From Parvularcula sp964484475 (lineage in GTDB: Bacteria; Pseudomonadota; Alphaproteobacteria; Caulobacterales; Parvularculaceae): a stretch of 8,667 nt of DNA. Below are positions 6,011 through 8,667 of the stretch, piece by piece (positions within the stretch are counted from its first letter, which is position 1; every line of letters starts with the position of its first letter). Location: NCBI GenBank assembly GCA_964484475.1, contig CAZAFU010000113.1, forward strand, positions 1 to 8,667, given 5' to 3'. Made by a program: the position numbers and the translations under genes. The notes under the pieces are model-generated. The model had not been told where the DNA came from. It made no database searches and saw nothing but the letters and a program-made list of their open reading frames with translations.

Positions 6011-7204
6011 TCATAAAAAATTTCTTGCCAGATCGAACAGCCGCCGGTGCTCATGAATAGCAAAGCGGTCCGTCATTCCAGCGATGTAGTCGCAGATGAC
6101 CCGTTTTCTTTTGTCCATGTCCTGGCCTTCCTGACGGTCGAACCATGCAGGGGGCAGGACTTCGGGTTCGTCGCGATAGAGCGCGAAGAGCTCGCGGACG
6201 ATCCGTTTCGCCGCGCTCCTCACCTCGTTGACCTTGTGGTGCCGGTACATGCGGGCGAACAGGAAACGCCTGAGCTCCGAAACCTCGCCCGCCATGGGAT
6301 CGGAAAAGGCGGCCACCGCCTGGTCGTGGTGCCGGATGTCGTCGGCGGTTCGCGGCGCCAGGTCCGCGAGCCTCCGCTGGGTCTCTCCGAGGACGTCCCC
6401 GACCATCTGCCCGATCAGGTCGCTCACCGCTTCGGCGATCTGCACCTCGCGAGGCACGTCCGGCCAGGCCTTCCGTGCACGGTGGAGGCTCGGCCCGAGA
6501 AGAGGCACGTCCATGGCTTCCTCGAACGAGAAGAGCTTCGCCCTGAGCCCGTCATCGGCATCGTGGTTGTTGTAGGCAATATCGTCGGAGAGCGCTGCGA
6601 GCTGCGCTTCGAGGCTGGGGTAGGTGTGAAGCCACAGATCGTGCTTCTCGCCGTACTCCTGGATCGCGACCGGCAGGGGCTTGTCCTTGATCCGGTAGGC
6701 GCCGGTCAGGGGTCCGTTGTGCTTCACGGTTCCCTCGAGGGTCTCCCAGGTGAGGTTGAGCCCGTGATAGGCGCCGTGCTGCCGCTCGAGTTTCGTCAGT
6801 AGGCGCAGGGTCTGGGCGTTGTGGTCGAACCCGCCCGCCCCTTCCATCATCTCCTTGAGGACGTCCTCGCCGGTATGCCCGAAAGGCGGGTGCCCGAGGT
6901 CGTGGGCCAGCGCGACCACCTCGGCGAGGTCCTCGTCGAGCTTGAGCTGCCGCGCCATGGCCCTGGCGATCTGGCTGACCTCCAGGGAGTGGGTCAGGCG
7001 CGTGCGGTAGTGATCGCCTTCGTGGAAGACGAAAACCTGGGTCTTGTGCTTCAGGCGGCGGAAGGCGACCGTGTGGAGAATCCTGTCCCTGTCCCGCTGG
7101 AACGGAGTGCGCGTGCCGCTCTGGGGCTCATCATGCAGACGCCCGCGCGTCTCCTCCGCCTTCGCGGCGTAGGGTGCAAGCGGGGCTGGGAAAGCGATCG
7201 GCAT
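6011..7204 (-). CDS. dgt: Deoxyguanosinetriphosphate triphosphohydrolase-like protein (type 2)
   Basis: This HD-superfamily phosphohydrolase would cleave dNTPs to the deoxynucleoside and triphosphate, tuning dNTP pools. At 397 aa it has the size of the type-2 dGTPase-like subfamily. An N-terminal RGRLHDEPQSGTRTPFQRDRDRI block is followed by FRRLKHKTQVF and the metal site: H72 (RTRLTHSLEVSQIAR), H101-D102 (ALAHDLGHPPFGHTGEDVL) and D207 (SDDIAYNNHDADD). The C-terminus MTDRFAIHEHRRLFDLARNFL is also typical. GAGGG precedes the ATG at 7204, though only a few bases away. The next gene downstream is the SPOR gene, 68 nt later. Substrate preference within the family cannot be read from sequence; dGTP is not guaranteed. 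Confidence 0.95.
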   Translation of the reverse strand: MPIAFPAPLAPYAAKAEETRGRLHDEPQSGTRTPFQRDRDRILHTVAFRRLKHKTQVFVFHEGDHYRTRLTHSLEVSQIARAMARQLKLDEDLAEVVALAHDLGHPPFGHTGEDVLKEMMEGAGGFDHNAQTLRLLTKLERQHGAYHGLNLTWETLEGTVKHNGPLTGAYRIKDKPLPVAIQEYGEKHDLWLHTYPSLEAQLAALSDDIAYNNHDADDGLRAKLFSFEEAMDVPLLGPSLHRARKAWPDVPREVQIAEAVSDLIGQMVGDVLGETQRRLADLAPRTADDIRHHDQAVAAFSDPMAGEVSELRRFLFARMYRHHKVNEVRSAAKRIVRELFALYRDEPEVLPPAWFDRQEGQDMDKRKRVICDYIAGMTDRFAIHEHRRLFDLARNFL

Positions 7205-7283
7205 GGTCCCTCGGGGGTCGGTCGATGAATGAACACCTTGCAGACTGCGATGATTCCGCAGCCGCGGTCGAGGACGCCAGAGC
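7205..7283 (-). promoter_or_regulatory. speG-dgt spacer with small inverted repeat
   Basis: This 79-nt gap lies between the speG stop and the dgt start. It contains CTGCG-7 nt-CGCAG (about 7246-7262), a possible weak hairpin without a U-tract. No convincing promoter is visible, so dgt could be co-transcribed with speG or have its own start here. Confidence 0.25.
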
Positions 7284-7889
7284 TCAACCCCGGGGGCGGG
7301 CGCCCTTCAGCTCGTGCAGCGGTGTCCCAGCGCCGGGCGTATCGGCCGTCTCCGGCCCGACGAAGTCTTCCTGCAAAACATACATCCGTAGCGCGTCGCG
7401 ATACCGGCCATCGACGAAGAACTCACCGACCAGCCGGCCCTCCTCTTCGAAACCGACCGAACGGTAGAGCGCGATCGCGTTCTCGTTGGTGATCGCGACG
7501 ATCAGGTAGAGCTTGTGAAGGTTCAGGACCTGGAAAGCGTAGTCCATCGCCAGCAGCGTCGCGGACCGGCCATGGCCGCGCTCCTGCTGCTCGGGATCGA
7601 TGATGATCTGGAACTCGGCCCGCCGGTGAATGTAGTTGATCTCCACCAGTTCCACGAGCCCTATCCGGTGTCCGTCGGTAGACTGAACGATGAATCGGCG
7701 CTCCGACAGGTCGTGGATATGCTTGAGATAGAGGTCCTCAAGCTCGACGAAGCTTTCATAGGGCTCTTCGAACCAGTAGGCCATGACCCTGCGGTTGTTG
7801 TTCAGTTCGTGCACGAACTGGAGGTCATCGCGCTCGAGGGCGCGAAGCCTGACCGCGGCGGTGGAGAGGGGTGGCTGGCGGTCGGTCAT
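7284..7889 (-). CDS. speG: Spermidine N-acetyltransferase (SpeG-like GNAT)
   Basis: This cytosolic GNAT enzyme would transfer acetyl from acetyl-CoA to spermidine or spermine, relieving polyamine toxicity. It closely follows the SpeG pattern rather than a generic GNAT: VRLRALERDDLQFVHELNNN, YWFEEPYESFVELEDLYLKH, HDLSERRFIVQ, GLVELVEINYIHRRAEFQIII, an acetyl-CoA loop at PEQQERGHGRSATLLAMDYA, then NLHKLYLIV, ENAIALYRSVGFEEEG and EFFVDGRYRDALRM. I chose the ATG at 7889 (201 aa) because CGAGG lies 6 nt upstream and the N-terminus then matches the E. coli length. An ATG at 7913 would add eight residues and has no clear ribosome binding site. The C-terminal tail (about 25 aa, Pro/Gly-rich) is longer than in E. 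coli. Polyamine biosynthesis genes are not in the window. Confidence 0.9.
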   Translation of the reverse strand: MTDRQPPLSTAAVRLRALERDDLQFVHELNNNRRVMAYWFEEPYESFVELEDLYLKHIHDLSERRFIVQSTDGHRIGLVELVEINYIHRRAEFQIIIDPEQQERGHGRSATLLAMDYAFQVLNLHKLYLIVAITNENAIALYRSVGFEEEGRLVGEFFVDGRYRDALRMYVLQEDFVGPETADTPGAGTPLHELKGARPRG

Positions 7890-7958
7890 CTCGAACCTCG
7901 GTTGATGAGGCATCGAGGATACCCGAGGTCCCGCCGTCCCGCTACAGGAGTTCGAGCC

Positions 7959-8348
7959 TCAACCGAGGGGGCCGAACACGTCCTGGATGGCCTTGATGAG
8001 CTGTTTGGGCTCGAAGGGCTTGAGAAGGTAGTTGTTCATCTTCAGATGGACCCCCTCCTCGAGGATCTGCCGGGTCGCCTTCCCGGTGATGAGGATGAAG
8101 CCGACCTTCTGGGTCTTGGGGTGCTGGCGCAGCGCGTAGAGCAGGTCGATGCCGGTCATTTTCGGCATGTTGTAGTCCGAGATCACCAGGTGCGCAGGCT
8201 CTTCCCGCATCATCTGCAGGGCCTGGCGTCCATCCTCGGCGTAGCGCACGTTCTCGATGCCGACCGTCGAAAGGGTCTGCGTGATGAGACCGCGGCTGAT
8301 CGACATGTCGTCGACGACGAGGACCTTCAGTACCTTTGCGATGGACAT
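7959..8348 (-). CDS. CheY-like single-domain response regulator
   Basis: This 129-aa protein is a lone receiver domain with no output domain, so it probably acts by protein contact, as CheY does at the flagellar motor or as a phosphate sink. All signature residues are present: acidic pair D13-D14 (VLVVDD), phosphoacceptor D58 (LVISDYNMPKMTG), switch threonine T88 (FILITGK), aromatic Y107 and lysine K110 (LLKPFEP). GGAG lies about 10 nt before the ATG at 8348. It follows a cheR gene by 103 nt on the same strand, which supports a chemotaxis role. Whether it is the motor-binding CheY of this organism or one of several paralogues cannot be told from here. Confidence 0.93.
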   Translation of the reverse strand: MSIAKVLKVLVVDDMSISRGLITQTLSTVGIENVRYAEDGRQALQMMREEPAHLVISDYNMPKMTGIDLLYALRQHPKTQKVGFILITGKATRQILEEGVHLKMNNYLLKPFEPKQLIKAIQDVFGPLG

Positions 8349-8451
8349 ATGCCCGACGCTCCCTCCCAGATGTCCGGAACGAACCCGTCCGTGATAGCGC
8401 GATCACCTTAACGCCATGCTGATCACGGCGTGGATTTTGCCTTTTGACCGC
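8349..8451 (-). promoter_or_regulatory. cheR-response regulator spacer with 16-bp imperfect palindrome
   Basis: The 103-nt gap contains GTGATAGCGCGATCAC (8391-8406), a palindrome with 14 of 16 positions symmetric, centred about 50 nt upstream of the response-regulator start. GATCAC recurs at 8421-8426. It could be an operator or promoter-proximal site for the receiver gene, or a small hairpin. No U-tract for a terminator after cheR is visible. Confidence 0.3.
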
Positions 8452-8667
8452 TCAGAAATCGGTGCAGCGGTACGTGGTCAGCCCCGCGGGCGCGAAACGC
8501 TGCCGCGCCGGCCCGCCTAGGCGTTCGGAGTGGCCGATGAAAAGCCAGCCGTCGCTTTCGAGCTGGTCGGCGAACCTCTCCCACAACACCGATTTGGTCT
8601 GGTCGTCGAAATAGATCACCACGTTGCGGCACATGATGACGTCCATCGGCATCCGCATCGGCCATTT
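8452..8667 (-). CDS. cheR: CheR-type chemotaxis protein methyltransferase, C-terminal end (partial)
   Basis: CheR uses S-adenosylmethionine to methylate glutamates on chemoreceptors, setting adaptation together with CheB. Only the last 71 codons are inside the window; the reading frame is open to the right edge, so the N-terminal domain and the first part of the SAM fold are missing. What is present is diagnostic: MDVIMCRNVVIYFDDQTKSV (the CRNVxIYF motif of CheR), then a helix and DGWLFIGHSERLGG, ending YRCTDF. The internal ATGs near 8658 should not be taken as the start because the frame continues upstream with KWP. It lies upstream of the CheY-like gene on the same strand, suggesting a chemotaxis cluster beyond the window. 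Confidence 0.93.
   Translation of the reverse strand, partial: KWPMRMPMDVIMCRNVVIYFDDQTKSVLWERFADQLESDGWLFIGHSERLGGPARQRFAPAGLTTYRCTDF

Noticed and set aside
7515..8411. Open frame on the plus strand opposite speG and the response regulator
   Set aside because: It spans two convincing minus-strand genes and the spacer between them and resembles no family; a composition artefact.

Overview
The window reads as a chromosomal housekeeping segment of a GC-rich alphaproteobacterium. The main clues are a MucR/Ros-family regulator, an scpA-scpB-tatA-tatB-tatC run, a type-2 dGTPase next to a SPOR-domain protein, and a cheR plus stand-alone receiver gene. The order or genus cannot be fixed from the sequence alone. 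I see no mobile element, CRISPR array, phage gene, tRNA or rRNA, and no convincing new multi-gene system.

Layout, from high to low coordinates. Every gene except mucR is on the minus strand. At the right edge is the 3' end of a CheR-type chemotaxis methyltransferase, followed by a CheY-like single-domain response regulator. Next come a spermidine N-acetyltransferase (speG), a dGTPase-family HD hydrolase (dgt), and a membrane-anchored SPOR protein. These are followed by the condensin subunits scpA and scpB and by the twin-arginine translocase tatA, tatB and tatC. The Tat genes are fused by 4-nt and 8-nt overlaps. The scpA-tatC block ends in a strong rho-independent terminator that also serves the convergent mucR gene. 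A 267-nt divergent control region separates mucR (+) from glyA (-), which encodes serine hydroxymethyltransferase and ends at the left edge.

The genes cover one-carbon metabolism (glyA), transcriptional control (mucR), folded-protein export (tatABC), chromosome segregation and cell division (scpA, scpB, SPOR), nucleotide and polyamine housekeeping (dgt, speG), and chemotaxis or motility signalling (response regulator, cheR).

Points that deserve a second look: scpB appears to be broken by a -1 frame change, with its natural start (ATGA overlap with scpA) in a different frame from the conserved body; the MucR protein has lost three of the four Ros zinc ligands; the tatC stop codon sits in the loop of the bidirectional terminator; and argS and nagZ, frequent residents of this neighbourhood in relatives, are absent.
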